A stretch of 64,000 nucleotides of DNA from Massilia soli. GTDB lineage: Bacteria > Pseudomonadota > Gammaproteobacteria > Burkholderiales > Burkholderiaceae_D. This document shows positions 26,102 through 34,603 of the stretch, in pieces. The stretch is from NCBI RefSeq assembly GCF_016809835.1, contig NZ_JAFBIL020000005.1, positions 433,252-497,251 on the forward strand. The letters are read 5' to 3'. The notes below the pieces were generated by a model. It made no database searches and had not been told where the DNA came from. It worked only from the letters and a program-made list of their open reading frames with translations. Made by a program: the position numbers and the translations under genes. How positions within the stretch are numbered: the stretch's first letter is position 1; the number at the start of each line of letters is the position of its first letter.

Positions 26102-27406
26102 TTATTTGTCAGTGTTTGAGGATTTTCGGGCTGCCATTACGCCAGCGACGGTGTAAAACGAGCCAAAGACCACAATTCTATCATTCTCCCCGGCCCGGCT
26201 CATCGCATTCGCGAAAGCGGCGCCCGGATCGGCAAAGGCGCTGACCGAAAAATCGCCATCTTTGGCGTCGGCTGGCCGCAGCGCGTCCAGCTTGGCGGCC
26301 AGCTTGCCGGCAGACGCCGACCGCGGCGATGGCAGGTCCGCCACGCACCAGTGGTCGACAAATTCGGCCATCGGCGCAACCACGCCGTCGATGTCCTTGT
26401 CTTCCATGATGCCGAACACCGCATAGGTGAACGGATGGAAGCCCATGTTGCCGAGGTTCTGGCCGAGCGCAGACGCGGCATGCGGGTTGTGCGCCACGTC
26501 GAGGATCACGGTCGGGCGTCCCGGCAGCACCTGGAAGCGGCCCGGCAGCTCGACCAGCACCAGGCCAGTGCGCACTTCCTGCGCGCCGACCGGCAGTTCG
26601 AGGCGCAGCACTTCCAGCGCCGCCAGCGCGGCCGAGGCGTTGAGCAGCTGGTTGGCCCCGCGCAGGCTCGGGTAGCCGAGCGAGTTGCGGCGCTGGCCGC
26701 GGCCGCCGTAGTTCCACTGCTGCTTGTCGCCCGAGTAGTTGAAGTCGCGCCCCAGCAGCCACAGGTCCGCTTGAATCGCTTCGGCATGCGCCACCAGCGA
26801 GGCAGGCGGTACCGGATCGCTGCAGATGGCCGCTTTACCGGGCCGGAAGATGCCGGCCTTTTCGAAACCGATCTTCTCGCGCGTGTCGCCCAGGTAGTCG
26901 GTGTGGTCGATGTCGACCGATGTGACGATGGCCACGTCGGCGTCGATCACGTTGACCGCGTCGAGGCGTCCGCCCAGGCCCACTTCGAGGATCGCGACAT
27001 CGATGCCTGACCCGGCCAGCAGGTGCATGATCGCCAGCGTGGTGAACTCGAAGTAGGTCAGCGCCGCGTCGCCGCGCTGGGCTTCGACGGCGTTGAAGCT
27101 GGCCACCAGCGCCTCGTCGGACGCCAGTTCGCCGCCAATCCGGGCGCGCTCGTTAAAGTCGAGGAAGTGCGGCTTGATGTACAGGCCAACCTTGTACCCG
27201 GCGCGCAGCAGGATCGATTCGAGCATCGCGCAGGTCGAGCCCTTGCCGTTGGTGCCGGCGACCATGATCACCGGGCAATCGAAGGCAAGCGCCATGCGCT
27301 CCTTGACCGCGCGCACCCGGTCCAGGCCCATGTCGATGTGGACTTCGGCGTGGCGCGACTCGAGCAGCGCAAGCCAGGCAGGCAATGTGGTCGGGAGGTT
27401 TGGCAT
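26102..27406 (-). CDS. folC: Bifunctional dihydrofolate/folylpolyglutamate synthase
   Basis: A 434-residue Mur-ligase-fold enzyme that adds glutamate to dihydropteroate and folates. The ATP-binding loop is VAGTNGKGSTCAMLES near residue 48; YIKPHFLDFNERARI and DHTDYLGDTREKIGFEKAGI follow, both diagnostic. The C-terminal domain includes VILDVAHNPHAA. ATG 27406 is supported by the usual start MPNLPTTLPAWLALLE; the frame is open to 27529 but the extra part overlaps accD and is not conserved. Confidence 0.95.
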   Translation of the reverse strand: MPNLPTTLPAWLALLESRHAEVHIDMGLDRVRAVKERMALAFDCPVIMVAGTNGKGSTCAMLESILLRAGYKVGLYIKPHFLDFNERARIGGELASDEALVASFNAVEAQRGDAALTYFEFTTLAIMHLLAGSGIDVAILEVGLGGRLDAVNVIDADVAIVTSVDIDHTDYLGDTREKIGFEKAGIFRPGKAAICSDPVPPASLVAHAEAIQADLWLLGRDFNYSGDKQQWNYGGRGQRRNSLGYPSLRGANQLLNASAALAALEVLRLELPVGAQEVRTGLVLVELPGRFQVLPGRPTVILDVAHNPHAASALGQNLGNMGFHPFTYAVFGIMEDKDIDGVVAPMAEFVDHWCVADLPSPRSASAGKLAAKLDALRPADAKDGDFSVSAFADPGAAFANAMSRAGENDRIVVFGSFYTVAGVMAARKSSNTDK

Positions 27407-27464
27407 GGGATGTACTTCGGTGGCGGCGCGCGCGCAGCAACTGCGCGCGGCCTGATGGAACGAG

Positions 27465-28340
27465 TTATTCTGCGATGACTTCGACCGCCTGGTTCTGCAG
27501 CAGTGCCAGCAGGCGGGCGATTTCTTCACGCATTTTGCGGCGGTCGACGATCATGTCGACGGCGCCCTTGGTGACCAGGAACTCGGCGCGCTGGAAGCCT
27601 TCAGGCAGCTTCTCGCGTACGGTGTTTTCGATCACGCGCGGACCGGCAAAGCCGATCAGCGCTTTTGGCTCGGCGATCACGACGTCGCCCATGAAGGCGA
27701 ACGACGCGGACACGCCGCCCATGGTCGGATCGGTCAGCACGCTGATGAACGGCAGCTTCTTTTCCGACAGCTTGGTCAGCATCGAGGTGGTTTTCGCCAT
27801 CTGCATCAGCGACAGCAAGCCTTCCTGCATGCGCGCACCGCCGGTGGCGGTAATGCAGATGAACGGTACTTTCTGTTCCAGCGCAATCTGGGCGCCGCGC
27901 ACGAAGCGCTCGCCGACCACCGAACCCATCGAGCCGCCCATGAACTCGAATTCGAAGCAGGCCACGACCACCGGCAAGCTCATGATGGAGCCGCCCAGCA
28001 CGATCAGCGCATCGGTCTCGCCGGTCGCTTCCATGGCCGCTTTCAGGCGGTCAGGGTATTTCTTGCTGTCCTTGAACTTGAGCGTGTCGACCGGCAGGGT
28101 CTCCTGGCCGATTTCATAGCGGCCACCCTCGTCGAGCAGCGCATCGAGACGCTCGCGGGCGCGGATGCGCATGTGGTGGCTGCATTTTGGGCATACATGC
28201 AGGTTTGATTCAAGGTCGGTGCGGTAGAGAACCGCTTCACACGACGGACACTTCACCCAGAGGCCTTCCGGCATGGTTTTGCGCGCAGCGGCATCGGAGC
28301 GCTGAATCCGCGGGGGTAGCAGTTTTTCTAACCAACTCAT
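27465..28340 (-). CDS. accD: Acetyl-CoA carboxylase carboxyltransferase subunit beta
   Basis: A 291-residue subunit that with AccA transfers carboxyl from biotin to acetyl-CoA, the committed step of fatty acid synthesis. It has an N-terminal zinc ribbon (CPSCEAVL and CPKC, about residues 34-56) and a crotonase-fold core with [20 protein letters not shown] and [13 protein letters not shown]. Length is normal. First gene of the accD-folC-SPOR-cvpA-purF run. Its usual upstream partner trpA lies 18.7 kb away across the Tad locus, so it must have its own promoter in the 466 bp upstream. Confidence 0.96.
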   Translation of the reverse strand: MSWLEKLLPPRIQRSDAAARKTMPEGLWVKCPSCEAVLYRTDLESNLHVCPKCSHHMRIRARERLDALLDEGGRYEIGQETLPVDTLKFKDSKKYPDRLKAAMEATGETDALIVLGGSIMSLPVVVACFEFEFMGGSMGSVVGERFVRGAQIALEQKVPFICITATGGARMQEGLLSLMQMAKTTSMLTKLSEKKLPFISVLTDPTMGGVSASFAFMGDVVIAEPKALIGFAGPRVIENTVREKLPEGFQRAEFLVTKGAVDMIVDRRKMREEIARLLALLQNQAVEVIAE

Positions 28341-28470
28341 GTGTTCTCCTCGTGCAGCGTTCTACAGTGGTCGATAGTTTAGCCGCTAAGGCGATGCTTG
28401 TCGAACACTACGTCCCGAACATTGCCTAGTTGACATTGTTAAACATGCAGCACCCATGATTGGACCGCGT

Positions 28471-28494
28471 GTTCAACTGCAAGTTCGGTTGAAC
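28471..28494. promoter_or_regulatory. Inverted repeat GTTCAAC-N10-GTTGAAC
   Basis: Perfect 7-bp arms with a 10-bp spacer, followed at once by five T and a TATAAT. It could be an operator over a promoter, or a weak hairpin terminator. It lies midway between accD and the sensor kinase gene. Confidence 0.45.
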
Positions 28495-28618
28495 TTTTTA
28501 TAATCAACACGGTTGCCTGTGATTAGCCCGGCGCGTACGCCGTATCGTCGAAACGGAAACGTACTGGAGATGGAAGATATAGCTTTTACACAACCAAAAT
28601 CGAAAAAACCGATGTTTT

Positions 28619-28660
28619 TTTGATTAGATATTCAAGCTGATGGTATATTTACTAATCAAA
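28619..28660. promoter_or_regulatory. Spaced inverted repeat TTTGATTAG-N24-CTAATCAAA
   Basis: Perfect 9-bp arms separated by 24 bp in an AT-rich patch ending about 147 bp before the GTG of the sensor kinase. Spacing and length suit binding of a dimeric regulator; the protein is unknown. No comparable pair was noticed elsewhere in the window. Confidence 0.5.
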
Positions 28661-28806
28661 ATGCATACGTTGGATTTGCGCTAGCGCAAAGAATCGTCGA
28701 ATAACAGCACACCATAACAATCCTCCGGGCGCAGGGTAAAAGCGCACCGGTTTGGGACTTTCATCAAAGGCGATGGATTCGCCTTTGCACTGGCAGTGGG
28801 GGCCAT

Positions 28807-30477
28807 GTGAAAACTGTTCGCTGGCGCGTCGCCTCGGACCGGGACGACGCCGATGAAATAGTGCTAATCGCCAAGATGCGGCTGATACTTGCCAGCGCGA
28901 CGTTACTAACAGTGACAATTGACCCGGACGGTCTCGGCCAACCCAGCCCAGTCACTGAATTTGTGTTTTATTTATATACAGCGCACAGTCTCCTCATCTA
29001 CATTCTCACAGAAACTAACGCCGCGATCCGGCGCTCCAAGCTGATCCATTGGCTGGACGTGTTCTGGTTTGCCCTGTTGCTGACCCTTAGCGGGCCCTTG
29101 TCCGCCTTCTTCTTCCTGTTCTTCTTTGCCATCTCGACGGCCGCATTCCGCTGGGGCTACGACGAGGGCGCGCGGGTTACCCTGGCGTGCGCGGCGCTAT
29201 ACGCCCTGGCGGCGATTCGCGCACCGGATGCGACGGTACTGGCACGGGTCATGCTGCGCACCGCCTACCTGATCGGGCTCGGTTACATGGTATCGCACTG
29301 GGCCAATCTGCTGCTGACCCATCGGCGCCAGATCGGCCTGCTGCGCGACGTCAGCCGCCTGTCCAACCCACGCTTCGGCGTCGACCACACGATCGCCTCG
29401 GTGCTCGAACATGCGCGCGACTACTTCAAGGCATCGAGCTGCCTGATCGTGACACGCGACCGGCAGGCCAACGGATGGCTGCTGCGGTCGGCAGGCAGCA
29501 ATGCCGGGGCCTTCAACTGCGGCCAGTGCGTGCTCGATGATGCCGCAGCCGCCCCGCTGCTGTCCTTGCCCGCCGGGATCAGCGCATTATTCTGCGCTCC
29601 AGCGTTGGAGCGACTTCCATGGCCGGGGAAATTCCTCACCTGCGAAAACGGCTCGGACGACTGGCAACGCGGCCCGGCACAGGAAGGCCGCCGCCTGGCC
29701 GACCTGCTGGGCGGGCGCAGCTTCATCTGCGTGCCGATCCCCTTGCGCGGCGAAGACGGCAGGATGTTCGTCGTCGCGCCCGGCGCCACGCTGGGTCGCG
29801 CCGACGCGCGTTTCCTCGCCCAGGTAGCCGCCCAGGCCTTCCCTGTCATCGAAAATATCGAACTGCTCGACCGCATGGCGTCGGACGCCGCGCGGCGCGA
29901 GCGCGAGAAGTTCAGCAACGACCTGCACGACACCACGCTGCAGCCCTATATCGGCCTGTCGCACGCCTTGCAAGGGCTGCTCGACAAGGTGCGCGCGGAC
30001 GACCCGATCGCGGGCGAACTGCGCCAGGTGGCCGACATGGCCGACAACTTCATCCGCGACCTGCGCCACTTCAGGGGGACGATCAGCCATAAGGCATCCG
30101 CGGCCGGCGAGCCGGCGTTCCTGCTGGCGCTGCGCGCCCATGCCGCCCAGGTCAAGGATTACTTCAACCTCGATATCACGGTAGGCGAACATGAGCGGCT
30201 CGGAATCAACGACCGCCTCGGCGCGGAGGTGTTCCAGCTGGTCAGCGAAGGCATGAGCAACATCCGCCGCCATACGCTGGCCGCGCGCGGCAGCGTCAGC
30301 ATGCGCCGCAGCATGGGATGGCTGCACATCCGCATCGAAAACGAAGGCAGCGGCACCCGGCCGGCGCCATTCGTGCCGCGCTCGATCTCCGAACGCGCCG
30401 CATCGCTCGGCGGCTATGCCTACGTGGCCAGCGGCGACGACGGCGCCACTGCCGTCAACATCGACATTCCGGTGTAA
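28807..30477 (+). CDS. Membrane sensor histidine kinase of the Tad locus (NarL-partner type)
   Basis: A 556-residue two-component kinase. Five or six hydrophobic helices span about 21-170 with very short loops, then a GAF-like region (about 190-365), a HisKA_3-type dimerisation helix with REREKFSNDLHDTTLQPYI (phospho-acceptor His374) and a C-terminal ATPase-like domain. The ATPase boxes are weak: SEGMSNIRRH replaces the usual N box and ENEGSGT the DDGxG loop. Start is GTG 28807 with a GGGG tract upstream. It precedes its regulator by 5 bp and is the first gene of the Tad block, so it probably controls pilus expression (inference). Confidence 0.87.
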   Translation: MKTVRWRVASDRDDADEIVLIAKMRLILASATLLTVTIDPDGLGQPSPVTEFVFYLYTAHSLLIYILTETNAAIRRSKLIHWLDVFWFALLLTLSGPLSAFFFLFFFAISTAAFRWGYDEGARVTLACAALYALAAIRAPDATVLARVMLRTAYLIGLGYMVSHWANLLLTHRRQIGLLRDVSRLSNPRFGVDHTIASVLEHARDYFKASSCLIVTRDRQANGWLLRSAGSNAGAFNCGQCVLDDAAAAPLLSLPAGISALFCAPALERLPWPGKFLTCENGSDDWQRGPAQEGRRLADLLGGRSFICVPIPLRGEDGRMFVVAPGATLGRADARFLAQVAAQAFPVIENIELLDRMASDAARREREKFSNDLHDTTLQPYIGLSHALQGLLDKVRADDPIAGELRQVADMADNFIRDLRHFRGTISHKASAAGEPAFLLALRAHAAQVKDYFNLDITVGEHERLGINDRLGAEVFQLVSEGMSNIRRHTLAARGSVSMRRSMGWLHIRIENEGSGTRPAPFVPRSISERAASLGGYAYVASGDDGATAVNIDIPV

Positions 30478-30482
30478 GCGCC

Positions 30483-31172
30483 ATGATGCCCGCTCCCTGC
30501 CAGGCAGTCAGCGTCATGCTGGTCGACGATCACAAGACGATGCTGTGGGGGCTCGAGCGGCTGATCGGCGGCGAGCGCACCGGCATGAAGGTCGTCGCCA
30601 GCGCCAGCAATCGCGCCGAAGCCCTGGCGCAGGCTGCGGCCTGCTCGCCCGATGTGATCTTGCTTGACCTCGACCTCAATGGCGACTGTTCGCTCGATTT
30701 CCTGCCTGCCCTTCTGGTCAGCGGGGTGTCGCGCGCGCTTGTATTTAGCGGCACGCGCGACCAGGCCATGCTCGACCGCGCCATACTGGCCGGCGCGCGC
30801 GGCGTGCTGCGCAAGGACGCCCCGGCCGAAGTGGTGCTGCGCGCGATCGACAAGATCCATCAGGGCGAACTGTGGATCGATCATGAAATGATGGCACGGC
30901 TGTTCGGCCACTTCACCCGGCCGCGGCCCACCGTCAAGGCGGACCCCGAAGCAGAGAAGATTGCCTCTTTGACGGCCAGGGAACGTGCGATCGTCAGCGC
31001 GATCACCAACGGCAACGGCATGACCAACAAGGCACTGGCCCAGAGCCTGTTCATCTCGGAGCACACGCTGCGCAACTACCTCGTGTCGATCTATAAGAAG
31101 CTGGGCGTGAACAACCGCCTGGAACTGTACGTCTACGCCGTCAGGCACCCCATCGCGCACGCCGCGTGCTAA
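30483..31172 (+). CDS. LuxR/NarL-type response regulator of the Tad locus
   Basis: A 229-residue cytosolic regulator. Receiver domain 8-125: acidic pair DDH at 15-17, phospho-acceptor Asp62 in VILLDLDLNGD, the switch Ser/Thr in LVFSGT and Lys in VLRKDAP. A LuxR-type helix-turn-helix occupies about 158-220 (LTARERAIVSAI and ISEHTLRNYLVSIYKKLGV). The gap to the kinase is only 5 bp, so they form a cognate pair. Target promoters are unknown; the upstream inverted repeats and the region before flp are candidates. Confidence 0.92.
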   Translation: MMPAPCQAVSVMLVDDHKTMLWGLERLIGGERTGMKVVASASNRAEALAQAAACSPDVILLDLDLNGDCSLDFLPALLVSGVSRALVFSGTRDQAMLDRAILAGARGVLRKDAPAEVVLRAIDKIHQGELWIDHEMMARLFGHFTRPRPTVKADPEAEKIASLTARERAIVSAITNGNGMTNKALAQSLFISEHTLRNYLVSIYKKLGVNNRLELYVYAVRHPIAHAAC

Positions 31173-31373
31173 GTACGGGGCAACCGCACCGCCTGCCCCG
31201 TGACACTTGTCACGCTTCGGCCGGGAAAAATCAACACAAATGTCGGCGCCTCAAAGGTGCTTTTGTGCGATGCCCGCGACGGCGCATGCGCCTACAGTAA
31301 GACATCAGCGCCGGAGTTGAAAGCCGGACGAAAAATTCCGAGCGATGCGCAGCAGAACCGTGGAAGCCCAGCC

Positions 31374-31511
31374 ATGTACTTTTACGATTTTCTCTTGCCC
31401 GCGTTCGTCGGTTTTTTGGTCGGCAAGTCGGGGGGCTCCCTGTACGAATATGCCCTGGCCTGGTCACTCGCGGCAGTCATCTGCGTGCTCGCGATTATCG
31501 CGTTGCTGTAG
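31374..31511 (+). CDS. Small hydrophobic peptide (45 residues) before flp
   Basis: Not recognised. ATG 31374 has GGAAG about 8 bp upstream and opens MYFYDFLLPAFVGFLVGKSG, followed by SLYEYALAWSLAAVICVLAI, so the product would be two membrane segments with a short Gly/Ser loop. It ends 54 bp before flp and begins about 200 bp after the regulator. Codon use is compatible with coding. The frame is open further upstream (to 31200) but without a convincing start. Possibly a membrane partner of the pilin; function unknown. Confidence 0.5.
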   Translation: MYFYDFLLPAFVGFLVGKSGGSLYEYALAWSLAAVICVLAIIALL

Positions 31512-31565
31512 TGCCCGGGCGCTGTAGCGTTCAACCATCCATCGACACCACTTGAAGGGGAAATC

Positions 31566-31745
31566 ATGAAATTCATTCAGAACTTTATCCAGGACGAAGC
31601 CGGTGTGACCGCCATCGAATATGGCCTGATCGCGGCCCTGATCGCGATCGTGATCATCACCAGTACCACGCTCGTGGGAACGAAGTTGGAAGAGGTGTTC
31701 GAAAGGGTTGCGACCGCGCTCACCACCGCCCTTGCGGCCGGCTAA
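31566..31745 (+). CDS. flp: Flp-type IVb major pilin
   Basis: A 59-residue prepilin, the structural subunit of the Tad pilus. The short leader ends in Gly, and the mature protein starts VTAIEYGLIAALIAIVIIT, containing the Glu5-Tyr6 pair that defines Flp pilins and a single hydrophobic helix. The C-terminal part (TLVGTKLEEVFERVATALTT) is amphipathic, as is usual. Shine-Dalgarno AAGGGG lies just upstream of ATG 31566. The next gene encodes the peptidase expected to process it. Only one flp copy is present. Confidence 0.96.
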   Translation: MKFIQNFIQDEAGVTAIEYGLIAALIAIVIITSTTLVGTKLEEVFERVATALTTALAAG

Positions 31746-31809
31746 GGTTATCGGCAAGCTGCCCGGCCGCACCGCGGTCGGGCACACACTCAACCTAACG
31801 CCAAATGCC

Positions 31810-32379
31810 ATGACTACCTCCTTGCCTCCGGCGAACTACAGCTTGACGCTCTTCGGTGCCTACACGCTGGAACTGCACCTCGTCGTTTTGCTTGCAATGG
31901 TCACGGCCGCCATGGTGATTGACATCCGCGAGCACCGGATTCCCAACTGGCTGGTCGCAGGCGGCATGCTGTTCGCCTTCAGTCACCACGCACTCGCCCC
32001 GGGCGGACAGGGCTGGGGCTATACGCTCGGCGGCCTGGCCGTCGGCATGTGTGCGCTGATGCCCCTGTATGCGTTGCGCACCATGGGCGCCGGCGACGTC
32101 AAGCTGATGGGCATGGCCGGCGCCTTCCTCGGCGCCAGCGCCACCATCAGCGCGGTGCTGGCCACCTTTATCGCCGGCGGCGTCCTGGCGTTGCTGGCAA
32201 GCGCACAGAAGCGCATGCTGCCCCAGCTGGCTGCCAACCTGCGCTCGATGCTGGTGCAGCGCGACCTGCACCTGTTCGCCCCCACCATCGCCGGAGCTAC
32301 CGGATCGGTCGGCAAGATGCCGTATGCCATGGCGATTGCCGCCGGCACCGCCATCGAGGTGTTCTGGATGCGCACTTGA
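31810..32379 (+). CDS. cpaA: Prepilin peptidase (TadV/CpaA, A24 family)
   Basis: A 189-residue integral membrane aspartic peptidase that cleaves Flp and the TadE/F pseudopilins. The two catalytic Asp are in VIDIREHRIPNW near residue 38 and MGAGDVKLMG near 95 (GxGD motif). About five to six helices are visible and there is no N-methylation domain, as is normal for the Tad type. ATG 31810 lies 64 bp after flp; no strong Shine-Dalgarno is seen, so translation may be coupled. Confidence 0.92.
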   Translation: MTTSLPPANYSLTLFGAYTLELHLVVLLAMVTAAMVIDIREHRIPNWLVAGGMLFAFSHHALAPGGQGWGYTLGGLAVGMCALMPLYALRTMGAGDVKLMGMAGAFLGASATISAVLATFIAGGVLALLASAQKRMLPQLAANLRSMLVQRDLHLFAPTIAGATGSVGKMPYAMAIAAGTAIEVFWMRT

Positions 32380-32393
32380 CGAGCGGCCCGCCC

Positions 32394-33761
32394 ATGGACA
32401 CCCTGACCGAATCGAAAGCAGAACGCATGGACGCATTCGCGGCCGCGACAAAAGCGGCGGCCAGTGCCTTCGTGCCGCCGCCGCCGCGCACTGTCAACGA
32501 GACCGGGCTGCCGTTCATCTTCCTGGTCGAGCTGGCGGTCAAGGTGCTGTTCCTGCGCGGCCTGGTGAGGCTGGTCGAACTGGCCAGCCACATGAAGCTG
32601 AGCGTCAGCGTGCTCGATCCGATGATGGCGTTCATGCGCACCGAAAAACTGTGCGAAGTGACGCGCATCGGCAGCTCCGGCACCGACGCCGACATCGCCT
32701 ACAAGCTGACCGACCTCGGACGCAGCAGGGGCGTGGAATACCTGAACCGCTGCGGCTACGCGGGTCCAGCCCCGGTCACGCTGGAATGCTACAGCACCGA
32801 GATCCGTGCCCGCAGCGTGGCGTCGCTGCGCATTGCGCGCGCCGCCGTGCTGGCGGAATTTGGCGACATCGTGGTCAATGCCGGCGTGCTTGACCAGCTG
32901 GGTGCGGCGATGAACTCGGGCCGCGCCATGTTCATCCACGGTCCGGCGGGCAGCGGCAAGACCTACCTTGCCGAGCGCCTGGCAGGCCTGCTGACCGGCA
33001 CCATCGGCGTGCCCCACGCAGTGTATGCCGGCGGTGAGGTGATCCAGATGTACGACCCGGTGGTGCACCGCCCACCTGAAGCCGGCAGCGGGCCGGAGAA
33101 CGCCTTCCATCCGCGCCAGCTGCGCGATGCGCGCTGGGTCACCTGCCTGCGTCCTGCGGTGCTGACCGGCGGCGAACTGACCCTCGACATGCTTGACCTG
33201 AAATTCGATGAGACCACGCGCTACTACCAGGCTCCGCCCCACCTGAAAGCCAACAACGGCATCTTTATCATCGACGACCTCGGGCGCCAGCGCTGCTCGC
33301 CCACCGACCTGCTGAACCGCTGGATCGTGCCGATGGACCGCAAGACCGATTTCCTGTCGCTCCATACCGGCTACAAGTTCGAGGTGCCTTTCGATGTCAT
33401 CGTCGTGTTCTCGTCCAACCTGCCGCCGGCCGACCTGGGCGACGGCGCGTTCCTGCGCCGCATCGGCTACAAGATCCATGTCGGGCCGATGTCCGAACGC
33501 GATTACCGCGAAGTCTTCATGCGCGCCTGCGACCAGCATGGCATCGCACGGTGCGACGACACCTTTGCGTACCTGGTGCGCGAGCACCACCAGCGCGAAG
33601 GCCGCCCGATGCTGGCCTGCTATCCGCGCGACCTGCTCTCGCAGGTGCGCGACAAGGGCGCCTACGAAGGCGAAGTACCGCAGCTGACGCCAGCGGCCAT
33701 CCAGTGGGCCTGGAACAATTATTTCAGTGGCGCCGGCGATTCGCATATTCAGGGAGATTGA
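32394..33761 (+). CDS. AAA-family ATPase embedded in the Tad locus
   Basis: A 455-residue P-loop ATPase not among the standard Tad components. Walker A HGPAGSGKTYLAERLA starts near residue 183; the Walker B strand GIFIIDDLGRQRCSP is near 289 with Asp-Asp instead of Asp-Glu; FDVIVVFSSNLPPADL is a sensor-1-like strand and RRIGYKIHVGPM follows. Residues 50-140 resemble a winged-helix-like region (YKLTDLGRSRGVEYLNRCGY, then GPAPV). The stop is one base before the cpaB ATG, so it is firmly within the operon. A remodelling role in pilus assembly or regulation is inference. Confidence 0.82.
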   Translation: MDTLTESKAERMDAFAAATKAAASAFVPPPPRTVNETGLPFIFLVELAVKVLFLRGLVRLVELASHMKLSVSVLDPMMAFMRTEKLCEVTRIGSSGTDADIAYKLTDLGRSRGVEYLNRCGYAGPAPVTLECYSTEIRARSVASLRIARAAVLAEFGDIVVNAGVLDQLGAAMNSGRAMFIHGPAGSGKTYLAERLAGLLTGTIGVPHAVYAGGEVIQMYDPVVHRPPEAGSGPENAFHPRQLRDARWVTCLRPAVLTGGELTLDMLDLKFDETTRYYQAPPHLKANNGIFIIDDLGRQRCSPTDLLNRWIVPMDRKTDFLSLHTGYKFEVPFDVIVVFSSNLPPADLGDGAFLRRIGYKIHVGPMSERDYREVFMRACDQHGIARCDDTFAYLVREHHQREGRPMLACYPRDLLSQVRDKGAYEGEVPQLTPAAIQWAWNNYFSGAGDSHIQGD

Positions 33762-33762
33762 C

Positions 33763-34584
33763 ATGAAAAACACACGTGGACTGGTGATGCTGGCACTGGC
33801 GCTGGTGCTGGCCTTCGGCGCGGTGATCGCGGCGGCGCGCTGGATCAATACCCGCGCCGGCAGCAACACGGCCAAGGTCGCCGTGGCGATGGTCGACATT
33901 AGCCTGGGCTCGCGCATCACGCCTGAGATGATCAACATGGTTGACTGGCCGGCCGCCGCGATGCCGCCCGGGGCCTTCAGCGATGCCAAGCTGGTCGACG
34001 CGCGCGTCGCGCGCTCCACGATACAGCGCGGCGAACCCATCATGGAAGCCAAGCTGGCGCCTCCCGGCACACAAGGCGGCTTGTCGGCCGTCGTCGCCAG
34101 TGGCAAGCGCGCAATGACGGTGCGCGTCAACGATGTGGTCGGCGTGGCCGGCTTCGCCCTGCCCGGAAATTTCGTCGACATCCTGGTCAACACCCAGGAA
34201 GACGTGGTCAAAACCGACACCCGGCGCGACGCGTCGATCTCGAAGATCGTCCTCGAACGGATCCTGGTGCTGGCCATCGCCCAGGACCCGAACCGCGACG
34301 ACACCAAGCCAAAGGTGGTCAACGCAGTCACGCTTGAACTCTCGCCCGAGCAGACCGAGAAGCTCGACCTGGCGCGCAGCGTCGGCACGCTGTCGCTGGT
34401 GCTGCGCAACCAGATCGACCCGGATCCGGTGAAGACCGGCGGCGCCACCAAGAACGCGCTGCTGGGCGTGGCGCGCCCCGCCGCCGTACGTCCTCGCCCT
34501 GCAATCCGCAAGGTGACCCTGGTTCGTCCGGTCCAGCAGGTCGACGTGATCAAGGGCCTGGACCGCAGTACCCAGAAGTTCTAA
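33763..34584 (+). CDS. cpaB: Flp pilus assembly protein CpaB (RcpC)
   Basis: A 273-residue periplasmic protein with one N-terminal membrane segment (RGLVMLALALVLAFGAVIAA). A SAF-like domain follows (about 40-110, AKVAVAMVDISLGSRITPEM through TIQRGEPIMEAKL). The RcpC domain is at about 115-225 with MTVRVNDVVGVAGFALPGNF and VDILVN. It is thought to stabilise the secretin or bind glycan. AGGGAG precedes ATG 33763. It lies directly before the secretin gene, the usual order. Confidence 0.93.
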   Translation: MKNTRGLVMLALALVLAFGAVIAAARWINTRAGSNTAKVAVAMVDISLGSRITPEMINMVDWPAAAMPPGAFSDAKLVDARVARSTIQRGEPIMEAKLAPPGTQGGLSAVVASGKRAMTVRVNDVVGVAGFALPGNFVDILVNTQEDVVKTDTRRDASISKIVLERILVLAIAQDPNRDDTKPKVVNAVTLELSPEQTEKLDLARSVGTLSLVLRNQIDPDPVKTGGATKNALLGVARPAAVRPRPAIRKVTLVRPVQQVDVIKGLDRSTQKF

Positions 34585-34603
34585 CCCCACAGGGAGACGC
34601 GCC

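Larger units (their letters stand above)
28341..28806. other. 466-bp AT-rich divergent regulatory region (accD / Tad locus)
   Basis: No gene was recognised. The region is clearly more AT-rich than its surroundings, especially 28560-28680. It contains two spaced inverted repeats (listed separately), an A/T hairpin (AAAAAAC, CGAT, GTTTTTT at about 28603-28620), a TATAAT at 28499-28504 and a TTGACA at 28430-28435 on the plus strand. It must carry promoters for accD (minus) and the sensor kinase (plus), but I could not assign them with confidence. Confidence 0.6.

Noticed and set aside
28187..28429. An 80-codon plus-strand frame overlapping the accD start
   Set aside because: Antisense to accD at its beginning and without motifs or ribosome site.
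28430..28460. TTGACA with a CATGAT as a promoter
   Set aside because: Spacing (19 bp) and the -10 match are poor; not strong enough to list as a promoter.
32019..34553. An 844-codon minus-strand open frame opposite the Tad genes
   Set aside because: Antisense to the AAA ATPase and cpaB; no recognisable domains.
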